From positions 1 through 5,871 of the forward strand of contig SPLB01000340.1 of the NCBI GenBank assembly GCA_004566265.1: DNA of 5,871 nucleotides, written 5' to 3'. A program made the position numbers and the translations under genes. How positions within the stretch are numbered: position 1 is the stretch's first letter; each line of letters starts with the position of its first letter. This DNA comes from Paracoccaceae bacterium. Lineage in GTDB: Bacteria > Pseudomonadota > Alphaproteobacteria > Rhodobacterales > Rhodobacteraceae. The notes below the pieces were generated by a model. That model saw only the letters and a program-made list of their open reading frames with translations. It did no database searches and had not been told where the DNA came from. This document shows positions 1-5,871 of the stretch, in pieces.

Positions 1-27
1 AGGGTATCTTTGAAATCCGGAGCCGAC

Positions 28-684
28 ATGAGCCAGTCCCGCAGTCCCGCGCATAAAGACGCCTATTCTCTGATCCTGGACGCGATTGATGTGGGCGTCT
101 TCAAGCCGGGTGACCGGCTGGTGGAAAGCGATCTCGCGGACCGTTTCGGCGTGTCCCGCACCCCGATCCGCGAGGCGTTGCAGCGATTGGAAACACAGTC
201 ATTGCTGGAACGCGATGGCCGGTCGTTGATCGTGGCGTCGCTTAATCACAATCAGATGGCTGAACTATATGCGGTGCGTCGCGAGCTAGAAGGTCTGGCG
301 GCCAGTCTGGCAGCGCGTCACGCCACCATCGAAGAAGTTCAGGTGCTGCATGATATGGTCGCAGCCGATGATGCATTGATTGATGATCCGATTGAGCTTG
401 CCAAGGCAAACCGTCGCTTTCACAAGCAGATCCATCTGGCTTCGCACAACCGCTATCTGGTCCAACAGCTGGATCTGGTGCACCGCTCCATGGCGCTGAT
501 GGCGACGACATCTCTGGCTGCAGAGGGGCGTGGCAAGATTGCGCAAGATGAACACAAGGCGATTGTCGCGGCCATCGGTGATCGAGACGAGGTCGCCGCA
601 GGCAAAGCGCTGAAGCATCACATCTCGGTCGCGTTCACCACACGTCTGAAGCAAGAGGCCGATGGGCGGGCGACCAACAGTTGA
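28..684 (+). CDS. GntR family transcriptional regulator, FCD (FadR-like) subfamily
   Basis: A 218-residue DNA-binding regulator. The N-terminal winged helix-turn-helix (about residues 10-72) carries the GntR signature: FKPGDRLVESDLADRFGVSRTPIREALQRLE, given here in parts as FKPGDRL (25-31), ESDLADRFGVSRTPIREAL (33-51) and the wing near 60-70. The all-helical C-terminal FCD domain (about 76-210) begins ELYAVRRELEGLAA. It shows the expected metal or ligand positions: N128 and H132 (NRRFH), H176 (DEHKAI) and H197/H198. Family members usually sense a small carboxylate or sugar acid and repress a nearby catabolic operon; the effector here is unknown. ATG 28 is preferred over TTG 10 because GGAG at 19-22 sits 5 nt before it. 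The gene converges with the glycosyltransferase, so its likely targets lie left of the window or elsewhere. The family call is firm; the specific regulon is not assignable. Confidence 0.93.
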   Translation: MSQSRSPAHKDAYSLILDAIDVGVFKPGDRLVESDLADRFGVSRTPIREALQRLETQSLLERDGRSLIVASLNHNQMAELYAVRRELEGLAASLAARHATIEEVQVLHDMVAADDALIDDPIELAKANRRFHKQIHLASHNRYLVQQLDLVHRSMALMATTSLAAEGRGKIAQDEHKAIVAAIGDRDEVAAGKALKHHISVAFTTRLKQEADGRATNS

Positions 685-690
685 TCTGCC

Positions 691-2556
691 TCAATCGGCA
701 CCGCCATGGTCGCCGTGCTGCGTCTTGTCCCAAAAGAAAGGCGCAGCAAAGACCTCGTAGAGTGCCTTGAGCGCAGCGGCGCTGGACATCAGAAAATAGA
801 GCGGCATCAGGGGCGTATTCCACGCGAGGTAGCCCCGGCCAGAAGCGCGGGCGCCTGCGATCCAGATCGATATGTTGAGTGCTTCGAAAAGAATAAGCGA
901 TGTGACGCTGAAATGCAGGACGGAAGGCGGTACATAGCTGGACGCAGGATGGCTCAGCCCCAGGGCGATCAACCAAAAGCTCCACAAAACAGGCCCCATG
1001 AGCGACTGACCAATTGTGCCGATGAAAAACGCCTGAAACCCTAGAAATCGCCAAGTTCCCAGATCACGCCAAAGGGTGCCTGGCGTTCTCATGTGCACCA
1101 GATATGTCATCATGAACCCTTTGAGCCAGCGCGAGCGCTGCTTGATCCAAGGAATTATCTGGCTGTTGGCCTCCTCATAGGTGGTGACAGCCACCATTTC
1201 GGTGCGCAATCCACGGCGGGCAATGCGCACGCCCAGATCCGCGTCTTCTGTCACATTATGCGCATCCCATGCACCGAGTTGTTCCAAAGCCGTGCGTCTG
1301 ATGAACATTGTGGTGCCGCCCAGTGGCACCACCAGATGCAGACGCGCAAGCCCCTGCATCAGTACCCGGAACCAGCCAGCATACTCCAACGTGAAACAGC
1401 GGGAGACCCAATTATGGTTGCAGTTGTAAAAATCGAGCACCCCCTGTAAGCAGACCACATCAGACGGGGCAGTGGCAAAATGGCGGGCAACACGGTCCAG
1501 CTGATGTGGCTCAGGCGCGTCTTCAGCATCCCAGACACCAATGATGTCGCCGCGGCAGAAACTCAGCGCATAGTTCATGGCGCGGGGCTTGGTCTTGAGT
1601 GCGCCGCACCCGGGGACCTCAACCACCCGAAACCAGGCAGGCAGATCGGTAAGGCGGATGGCTTCTTGAGTAATCTGGTCGTCCTCTTCCACAACCAATA
1701 GGATCTCGAGCCGGTCGCGCGGGTAGCTCAGACGGCAGAGCCTGCGCAAAAGATGGCGGCTAATTTCTGACTCGCGAAACAGCGGAACAAGCATGGAAAA
1801 GCGCGGCAGCACGTCTGGCGGAAGTGAAACAGGGAGCGCGCGGCGAGGACGAAATTGCCCGATTGGCCCTGTGGCGCGCAATGCGGTGAACATCAGCAGT
1901 CCAAGCAGCGCAAAGCCAGAGGCAAGCGTGGTCAAAAGTGCGGGGGCGAAAAAACACAGAGACAGCAGCACGCCGAGGCAGGCAAGTGCGAAGGGACGCG
2001 CGGGGCGCGGATCATAACTGCGGCAGCTTTGATCCGCAGGGACGGATCTACTGGCGTCCTGTGTCAGGTTCGAGGCGAACTGGGCCAAAAGGTGTTTTTC
2101 AATGACATCAGCCGCGGCGGTCACCGGCAATATAGTGTCAAAGTCATCCTTCAGCGCCAATTCCAGGTTGGGCAGGACGGCGGGATCTGCAACCAATACT
2201 AGGGCCGTACGGCCAAGTTGGTCAAAGGGCAGGGCCCTGTGGCGTAGCCAAAATTGGGGTGGTTGCTTGCGTAGGACCTCTTTTAGGAGGCCGCGTGTGG
2301 GCACCAAGGGGTGGCCCTCATACAGATGGCCTTTCGAGGGGTGTTTTGGTTTCTTCAGAATCCGTTCCAACGCATCAGCGCGAAGCTTTTTCAGCCGCTG
2401 AATATTGCGCAGATGATCCTTATTCAAACTGTCAGGGGCAGGCGATACCTCAACCGGAACGCGCGCGCTGGTGAGGCGGACCTCTGAGTCATTGCGATAA
2501 AGAATTCGCGTGTGCGGTCCGGGTGTGGCACGGATGTTCGATACCTTGCTGGCCAT
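691..2556 (-). CDS. Membrane-bound family 2 glycosyltransferase (processive, cellulose-synthase-like) with N-terminal GspE_N-like domain
   Basis: A 621-residue inner-membrane glycosyltransferase predicted to build or extend a polysaccharide from nucleotide sugars at the cytoplasmic face. Residues 75-160 resemble the N-terminal domain of GspE/MshE ATPases (hydrophobic pattern around LVLVADPAVLPNLELAL, then a closing helix DVIEKHLLAQF). Two hydrophobic helices follow (about 187-227). The GT2 core (about 252-480) has acidic residues at VVEEDD (288-293), WDAED (342-346), TED (436-438) and QRSRW (473-477), which form the D,D,D,QxxRW signature of processive synthases. Three or four more membrane segments lie at about 504-534, 544-568 and 576-604. 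The C-terminus FFWDKTQHG matches the tail motif of related GT2 proteins. ATG 2556 is the furthest-upstream start; no good Shine-Dalgarno precedes it. It lies downstream of carA on the same strand but behind a terminator, so it probably has its own promoter. Sugar donor and product are unknown, and no bcsB-like or export partner is present. Confidence 0.9.
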   Translation of the reverse strand: MASKVSNIRATPGPHTRILYRNDSEVRLTSARVPVEVSPAPDSLNKDHLRNIQRLKKLRADALERILKKPKHPSKGHLYEGHPLVPTRGLLKEVLRKQPPQFWLRHRALPFDQLGRTALVLVADPAVLPNLELALKDDFDTILPVTAAADVIEKHLLAQFASNLTQDASRSVPADQSCRSYDPRPARPFALACLGVLLSLCFFAPALLTTLASGFALLGLLMFTALRATGPIGQFRPRRALPVSLPPDVLPRFSMLVPLFRESEISRHLLRRLCRLSYPRDRLEILLVVEEDDQITQEAIRLTDLPAWFRVVEVPGCGALKTKPRAMNYALSFCRGDIIGVWDAEDAPEPHQLDRVARHFATAPSDVVCLQGVLDFYNCNHNWVSRCFTLEYAGWFRVLMQGLARLHLVVPLGGTTMFIRRTALEQLGAWDAHNVTEDADLGVRIARRGLRTEMVAVTTYEEANSQIIPWIKQRSRWLKGFMMTYLVHMRTPGTLWRDLGTWRFLGFQAFFIGTIGQSLMGPVLWSFWLIALGLSHPASSYVPPSVLHFSVTSLILFEALNISIWIAGARASGRGYLAWNTPLMPLYFLMSSAAALKALYEVFAAPFFWDKTQHGDHGGAD

Positions 2557-2578
2557 AGCTTAGGACTAACAGGCATTC

Positions 2579-2619
2579 TGACTTTGCCTAAGTAAATCAT
2601 CCAAAAGCGCGCAAAGTCA
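2579..2619. repeat. 9-bp perfect inverted repeat upstream of the glycosyltransferase
   Basis: TGACTTTGC (2579-2587) and GCAAAGTCA (2611-2619) are perfect reverse complements separated by 23 bp. The element lies 22 bp upstream of the glycosyltransferase start, in the only stretch that could hold its promoter, since the carA terminator begins just beyond it. It could be a regulator site with two half-sites about three helical turns apart, or a 5' leader hairpin. I could not place a convincing -35/-10 pair around it. A chance repeat is possible. Confidence 0.4.
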
Positions 2620-2626
2620 TCATAAG

Positions 2627-2653
2627 AAAACCCCTGCGCAAGCTGCGCAAGGG
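2627..2653 (-). terminator. Rho-independent terminator of carA
   Basis: The sequence 2631-2653 folds as a hairpin: CCCCTGCGCA and TGCGCAAGGG pair with one mismatch around a 3-nt loop. On the minus strand the stem is followed directly by TTTT (2630-2627). It starts about 30 nt after the carA stop. The T-tract is short, so some readthrough into the glycosyltransferase is possible. Confidence 0.75.
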
Positions 2654-2682
2654 TGTCTATCTTTTCGTTCTGTTCGCAATGA

Positions 2683-3843
2683 TCACGCTTTTCGGGCGGC
2701 CATGGCCTCGGAAAAGCGTTCAAAAAGGTAAAAGCTGTCCTGCGGGCCCGGGCTTGCCTCCGGGTGGTGCTGGACCGAAAACACCGGGCGGTCGGACATT
2801 GCAATACCGCAGTTGGATCCATCAAAAAGCGACACGTGGGTTTCTTCCACACCCTCGGGCAGGGACTGAGCATCTACTGCAAAGCCGTGGTTCATGGAGG
2901 TGATCTCGACCTTGCCAGTTCCGTGCTCTTTGACCGGGTGGTTGGCGCCGTGGTGGCCGTGATTCATTTTGATGGTTTTTGCACCCAATGCCAGTGCCAA
3001 CATCTGGTGGCCAAGGCAGATGCCAAAGACTGGTAGATCGGTGTCGCCAAGGATGGATTTGATCATGGGCACGGCATATTCGCCGGTGGCTGCCGGGTCG
3101 CCCGGACCGTTGGACAGGAACACGCCGTCAGGATTGTGGGCCAGAACCTCTTCTGCGGTGGCAGAGGCGGGCAGGACGGTCACATCACAGCCAGCCGATG
3201 CCAGGCATCGAAGTATGTTGCGCTTTGCGCCATAGTCGATGGCGACAACCTTATGCGCGGGCGCGTCCTGCTTGGCATAAGCTTCCGGCCAGGCCCAACG
3301 CATCTCGTCCCAGCGGTAAGACTGCGCGCACGTCACGTCTTTGGCGAGGTCCATGCCCTCAAGACCCGGCCAGGCGCGGGCTTGTGCAACAAGTGCCTCT
3401 ATGTCGAAGTTACCGTCCGGGTCATGGGCCAAGGCAACATGTGGTGCACCTTGCTGGCGGATCGCGCGGGTCAGGCGGCGGGTGTCAATGCCGCCGATGG
3501 CAATGCGGCCCGTGCGCGCCAACCAAGCCTTCAGCTCTTCGGTGGCTCGCCAGTTCGATGACTGGGTCGGATCCCATTTCACAACCATGCCTGCTGCAAC
3601 GGGGTCACCTGTTTCGTCGTCCTCAGGGGTTACGCCCACGTTACCAATATGCGGGAACGTGAAAGTTACGATCTGGCCCGCGTAAGATGGATCGGTCATA
3701 ATTTCCTGATAGCCTGTCATCGCAGTATTGAAGCAAAGCTCAGCAACACATTGGCCAGTTGCGCCAAAGCCGTGACCGTAAAACACGGTGCCATCAGCAA
3801 GGGCCAGACAGGCGGTGGGCTTGATTTGGGCGGTCTCAGCCAT
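2683..3843 (-). CDS. carA: Carbamoyl-phosphate synthase small (glutaminase) subunit
   Basis: Hydrolyses glutamine and channels ammonia to the large subunit CarB, which makes carbamoyl phosphate for arginine and pyrimidine synthesis in the cytoplasm. With the start at 3843 the protein is 386 residues, close to the usual family length of about 380-390. The N-terminal small-chain domain (about 8-145) includes ADGTVFYGHGFGATG and an NTAMTGYQEIMTDPSY segment. The class I glutamine amidotransferase domain (about 198-380) has NGPGDP (245-250), the nucleophile elbow GICLGHQ with Cys276, and the His360/Glu362 pair in HHPEA, so the catalytic triad is intact. ATG 3843 is chosen over the in-frame ATGs at 3858 and 3873: GGAGAG lies 7 nt upstream of it, and the predicted transcription start falls at about 3870, inside the longer versions. 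carB is not adjacent; a terminator follows the gene. Confidence 0.98.
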   Translation of the reverse strand: MAETAQIKPTACLALADGTVFYGHGFGATGQCVAELCFNTAMTGYQEIMTDPSYAGQIVTFTFPHIGNVGVTPEDDETGDPVAAGMVVKWDPTQSSNWRATEELKAWLARTGRIAIGGIDTRRLTRAIRQQGAPHVALAHDPDGNFDIEALVAQARAWPGLEGMDLAKDVTCAQSYRWDEMRWAWPEAYAKQDAPAHKVVAIDYGAKRNILRCLASAGCDVTVLPASATAEEVLAHNPDGVFLSNGPGDPAATGEYAVPMIKSILGDTDLPVFGICLGHQMLALALGAKTIKMNHGHHGANHPVKEHGTGKVEITSMNHGFAVDAQSLPEGVEETHVSLFDGSNCGIAMSDRPVFSVQHHPEASPGPQDSFYLFERFSEAMAARKA

Positions 3844-3850
3844 GACGCGA

Positions 3851-3856
3851 CTCTCC
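3851..3856 (-). promoter_or_regulatory. Shine-Dalgarno deciding the carA start
   Basis: On the minus strand this reads GGAGAG, 7 nt before ATG 3843. It overlaps the alternative ATG at 3858, which argues that the upstream ATGs are not used. Confidence 0.75.
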
Positions 3857-3876
3857 ATGCGGGCAAAATTCATGGG

Positions 3877-3905
3877 TTCTTAAGGGGGGCGCGGGGTTTG
3901 GTCAA
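3877..3905 (-). promoter_or_regulatory. Probable sigma-70-type promoter of carA
   Basis: On the minus strand, TTGACC (3905-3900) and TAAGAA (3882-3877) are separated by exactly 17 bp. The -35 matches the alphaproteobacterial housekeeping consensus TTGAC; the -10 matches only in part (3 of 6 to TATAAT). The spacer is C-rich. Transcription would begin near 3870, giving a leader of about 27 nt before ATG 3843. No leader peptide or attenuator fits in so short a leader. Confidence 0.6.
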
Positions 3906-3964
3906 GCGCTGTTGCAGGGTACGGCAGGCAGATACACAATGCCGCGTCCAAAGATATGGCTGGG

Positions 3965-3993
3965 TTGAAATTGCCAGCGGTTTTGTTTAGCCT
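3965..3993 (+). promoter_or_regulatory. Possible promoter of the YqeY-family gene
   Basis: TTGAAA (3965-3970) is followed after 17 bp by TAGCCT (3988-3993), 35 bp before ATG 4029. The -35 is reasonable and the -10 is weak, so this is a candidate only. It lies in the divergent intergenic region shared with the carA promoter. Confidence 0.3.
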
Positions 3994-4028
3994 TGCACTC
4001 CTTGGATCCACTTGGACGACGAGAAAAC

Positions 4029-4499
4029 ATGGACACGCGAACTCGGGTCAACCAGGCCCTTAAACAGGCTATGAAAGACAAAGAGGCTGGCCGTCTTGCA
4101 ACGCTTCGCCTGATCAATGCCGCCATCAAAGACCGTGAGATCGCGGCCCGTGGTGCGGGAGAGGACACGTTAATCGGCGACGTTGATGTCCTAGCCATTA
4201 TGGGCAAAATGACCAAACAGCGTAAGGAAAGTGCCCGTGCTTACGAAGAGGGCGGTCGCCTTGACCTCGCAGAGCGTGAGCTGGATGAAATTTCGATTAT
4301 CGAAGAGTTCCTGCCGAAGCAGTTAAACGATGATGAAGTCGCAGCGGCGATCAGGGAGGCTGTTGGAGCCACGGGCGCCGAATCGATCCGCGACATGGGT
4401 AAAGTTATGGGCGCGCTGAAAGAGAAATACACCGGCCAGATGGATTTTGGCAAAGTGGGCGGGATGGTTAAAACCGCGTTGTGCACCGCAAAAGACTGA
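4029..4499 (+). CDS. GatB/YqeY domain-containing protein
   Basis: A 156-residue soluble, helical protein of the YqeY family, the usual size for a stand-alone member. The family shares its fold with the C-terminal tRNA-interacting tail of GatB, the subunit of the glutamyl-tRNA(Gln) amidotransferase; a role in tRNA-dependent amidation is inferred from that homology and not proven. Visible family motifs are the N-terminal helix with LATLRLINAAIKDREIAAR (about 23-41), a KQRKESARAYEEGGR segment (about 63-77), EEFLPKQL (92-99), and the C-terminal SIRDMGKVMGALKEKY and GQMDFGKVG (about 119-144). ATG 4029 is chosen over TTG 3993, because family proteins typically begin close to the TRVNQALKQAM helix and a purine-rich GACGAG precedes it with about 5 nt spacing. 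It is divergent from carA and monocistronic, ending in a strong terminator. Confidence 0.95.
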   Translation: MDTRTRVNQALKQAMKDKEAGRLATLRLINAAIKDREIAARGAGEDTLIGDVDVLAIMGKMTKQRKESARAYEEGGRLDLAERELDEISIIEEFLPKQLNDDEVAAAIREAVGATGAESIRDMGKVMGALKEKYTGQMDFGKVGGMVKTALCTAKD

Positions 4500-4538
4500 T
4501 GCGGGCGTCCCACTCAACGCCAGCGCCTATGACTTGTG

Positions 4539-4566
4539 AAAAAGGCCGCTTGGGTCGGCCTTTTTT
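4539..4566 (+). terminator. Rho-independent terminator after the YqeY-family gene, probably bidirectional
   Basis: AAAAAGGCCG (4539-4548) pairs with CGGCCTTTTT (4556-4565) around a 7-nt loop, with a T6 tract on the plus strand about 40 nt after the stop at 4499. The A5 run on the left arm gives T5 on the minus strand, so the same hairpin can also stop transcription from the DUF2244 gene, which ends at 4634. Confidence 0.9.
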
Positions 4567-4633
4567 ACATACGAGTGTCTCGGACAGTCATGGATTGAGA
4601 TTGTTGTCTGTCGACACAAACGGTGATGTGACT

Positions 4634-5116
4634 TTATTGTTTTTGAAGTGCGTTTTTTAGGTCGTCAAACAAGGCCTTGCGCTCGTCCTCTGACAGGAAG
4701 GCACCAATTTCGACTTCGCGGCCTTCGCCCTTGAGGGTGACGTAGTTCGGCACGGGGCCTTCGTGGCGGTGCAGTGTGACCTTGGCCCAATACCGGTTGC
4801 ACGACCAGAGACGTTCGCCGGTCCTGTCGCGCCGTACCAACGTCGCGTCTTCCGGGCCAAGCGTCAGGACCTCAAGCACCTGAGACTGCGCACGGTTGCG
4901 GTCGAGCGCAAATTTTACCCCAAACAACGCCATGGCTATGAACGGCAATAGTCCCCAAAGCAAAACCGATCCTAGAAGCACGAAAAGTGGCAGCGCGATC
5001 AGCACGGCGGTCGCGGTCAGAAAGCCGACATACCCCTGTGGCGTGAGGGATTGGTGCGGCCAGAGGTGCAGCTCTCCGGCGCCGGTGGCGGGGGGTGTTG
5101 TCCAATCGTATGGCAT
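4634..5116 (-). CDS. DUF2244 domain-containing integral membrane protein
   Basis: A 160-residue protein of unknown function. A short N-terminal segment (1-25, with ELHLWPHQSL) precedes two adjacent membrane helices (about 30-50 and 51-70, VLIALPLFVLLGSVLLWGLL region). A soluble C-terminal part follows (about 80-160), with LTLGPEDATLVRRD, an LWSCNRYWAKVTLHRHEG segment and the acidic tail region IGAFLSEDERKALFDDL. These features match the DUF2244 family as I know it. ATG 5116 is the chosen start; the nearest purine-rich motif, GGGAG, is about 15 nt upstream, further than usual. The gene is on the ctaD strand but separated from it by a strong terminator. A part in oxidase assembly has been tempting because of the neighbourhood, but nothing in the sequence shows it. 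Confidence 0.88.
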   Translation of the reverse strand: MPYDWTTPPATGAGELHLWPHQSLTPQGYVGFLTATAVLIALPLFVLLGSVLLWGLLPFIAMALFGVKFALDRNRAQSQVLEVLTLGPEDATLVRRDRTGERLWSCNRYWAKVTLHRHEGPVPNYVTLKGEGREVEIGAFLSEDERKALFDDLKNALQKQ

Positions 5117-5145
5117 GACGTTAATCTAGCGCTCCCGCCGCAAAC

Positions 5146-5174
5146 AAAAAGCCCCGAAGCAGTCGCTTCGGGGC
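5146..5174 (-). terminator. Rho-independent terminator of ctaD, probably bidirectional
   Basis: GCCCCGAAGC (5151-5160) and GCTTCGGGGC (5165-5174) form a perfect 10-bp stem with a 4-nt loop. On the minus strand it is followed by TTTTTG (5150-5145), about 15 nt after the ctaD stop. On the plus strand the stem is followed by AG and then six T (5177-5182), so it could act both ways. Confidence 0.93.
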
Positions 5175-5188
5175 AGTTTTTTGCAGTC

Positions 5189-5871
5189 TTAGTGGGCGTG
5201 CTGTTTGTCCCAGTCTTCCTGCTTTGGCAGTATCTCAAATGTGTGCTCCGGCGGCGGAGAGGGTAGGGTCCACTCCAGAGTGTCGGCATATTCGTTCCAA
5301 TAGTTGTTCTGGGTGATTTTTGCGCCGCGCAGCAGCGAATAGATCACCACACTAAAGAACAGCACAAAGGAGGCAAAGGAAATGAACGCGCCGTAGGAAG
5401 AGACTTTGTTCCAGTAAGCAAAGCCCTCGGGGTAGTCAATGTAACGACGCGGCATGCCCTGGCGACCCAGGAAGTGCTGCGGGAAGAAGGTGAGGTTGGC
5501 ACCGATGAAGAACATCCAGAAGTGGATTTGCGCACCCAGCTCGTTGTACTGACGGCCAGTCATTTTGCCGAAGTAGAAGTACACGCCAGCGAAGATCGCA
5601 AAGACCGCACCAAGGCTCATCACGTAGTGGAAGTGAGCCACAACATAGTAGGTGTCATGGTAAGCACGGTCCACGGACGCCTGAGACAGAACAACGCCGG
5701 TCACACCACCAACGGTGAACAGGAACAGGAAGCCAAAGGCAAACATCATAGGCGCTTTGAATTCGATCGAACCGCCCCACATGGTGGCAATCCAAGAGAA
5801 TACTTTCACACCGGTCGGAACCGCAATCACCATTGTCGCCAACATAAAGTAGGCTTGCTGGTTCAGGGTCA
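5189..5871 (-). CDS. ctaD: Cytochrome c oxidase subunit I, aa3 type (C-terminal part; 5' end outside window)
   Basis: Catalytic heme-copper subunit of the aa3-type terminal oxidase in the inner membrane, reducing oxygen with electrons from cytochrome c and pumping protons. The window holds the last 226 codons; the frame stays open to the right edge, reading TLNQQAYF before the first in-window Met at 5845. Counting from that Met: PTGVKVFSW holds the K-channel lysine (K14), HD (63-64) are the Mg-site residues, HFH (71-73) holds the heme a3 ligand His71 and the heme a ligand His73, and the paired arginines RR (133-134) bind heme propionates. Several membrane helices are evident (about 33-55, 68-92, 104-122, 150-173). 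The tail with SPPPEHTFE is typical of alphaproteobacterial cytochrome c oxidase, not the quinol oxidase. All visible key residues are intact. Confidence 0.97.
   Translation of the reverse strand, partial: TLNQQAYFMLATMVIAVPTGVKVFSWIATMWGGSIEFKAPMMFAFGFLFLFTVGGVTGVVLSQASVDRAYHDTYYVVAHFHYVMSLGAVFAIFAGVYFYFGKMTGRQYNELGAQIHFWMFFIGANLTFFPQHFLGRQGMPRRYIDYPEGFAYWNKVSSYGAFISFASFVLFFSVVIYSLLRGAKITQNNYWNEYADTLEWTLPSPPPEHTFEILPKQEDWDKQHAH

Noticed and set aside
286..654. Minus-strand frame of 122 codons opposite the GntR regulator
   Set aside because: No family resemblance, no convincing start signals, and it is fully contained in a well-supported gene on the other strand.
706..2474. Several plus-strand open frames of 70-118 codons opposite the glycosyltransferase
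   Set aside because: They overlap a gene with clear domain motifs, are compositionally biased (Arg, Gly, Pro, Gln rich), resemble no family I know and lack ribosome-binding sites. They are antisense shadows typical of GC-rich DNA.
2764..3990. Plus-strand open frames opposite carA (up to 154 codons)
   Set aside because: carA is unambiguous over this stretch with an intact catalytic triad; the antisense frames show no recognisable domain.
3874..4028. Possible pyrimidine attenuator, leader peptide or small RNA in the carA / YqeY divergent region
   Set aside because: The predicted carA leader is only about 27 nt and no paired antiterminator/terminator hairpins or short frame with a ribosome-binding site were seen.
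4576..4619. Short dyads (TGTC-TCG-GACA and TTGT/GTC paired with GACACAA) between the YqeY terminator and the DUF2244 stop
   Set aside because: The arms are short or bulged, no T-tract follows, and they do not match the alphaproteobacterial LexA-type sites I know. Chance dyads are sufficient explanation.
5017..5289. Minus-strand frame of 90 codons bridging the ctaD end and the DUF2244 start
   Set aside because: It runs straight through the ctaD terminator hairpin and overlaps two real genes in another frame; its sequence is low-complexity Pro/Ser/Thr-rich.
1..5871. Mobile element, CRISPR array, tRNA gene or defence/toxin-antitoxin cassette
   Set aside because: I saw no transposase or integrase motifs, no regular repeats, no tRNA-like folds and no toxin-antitoxin-sized gene pair; the window is filled with core or common chromosomal genes.

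Overview
The window looks like ordinary chromosomal DNA from an alphaproteobacterium, most likely Rhodobacterales (Roseobacter-like). This rests on moderately high GC, the Paracoccus/Rhodobacter-type C-terminus of cytochrome c oxidase subunit I ([13 protein letters not shown] and SPPPEHTFE motifs), the divergent carA / YqeY-family pair, and a DUF2244 membrane protein just downstream of ctaD. The taxonomic call comes from recognising protein families, not from a database search.

Layout from left to right: (1) a GntR/FCD-type transcriptional regulator on + (28-684). (2) A convergent 621-residue membrane-bound family 2 glycosyltransferase on - (691-2556), whose stop lies 6 bp from the regulator's stop. 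(3) A carA terminator (2627-2653) and a 9-bp inverted repeat (2579-2619) in the gap before the glycosyltransferase. (4) carA on - (2683-3843), with a recognisable promoter and Shine-Dalgarno that fix its start. (5) A divergent GatB/YqeY-domain gene on + (4029-4499), ending in a strong hairpin terminator. (6) A DUF2244 integral membrane protein on - (4634-5116). (7) A strong terminator, then the C-terminal 226 codons of ctaD on - (5189 to beyond the right edge).

Functionally these are mostly separate transcription units, not one pathway. carA supplies the glutaminase subunit of carbamoyl-phosphate synthesis for arginine and pyrimidines. The YqeY-family protein resembles the tRNA-binding tail of GatB. 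ctaD is the catalytic subunit of the aa3 respiratory oxidase, and the DUF2244 gene may or may not be linked to it. The glycosyltransferase has the D,D,D,QxxRW signature of processive polysaccharide synthases, preceded by a domain resembling the N-terminal domain of GspE/MshE ATPases. Its product and the regulator's effector cannot be read from this window.

I see no mobile element, CRISPR array, tRNA, rRNA, defence cassette or gene-transfer boundary. The observations worth a second look are the domain make-up of the glycosyltransferase and the inverted repeat before it, the corrected carA start, and the isolated DUF2244 gene lying between two terminators that both look bidirectional.
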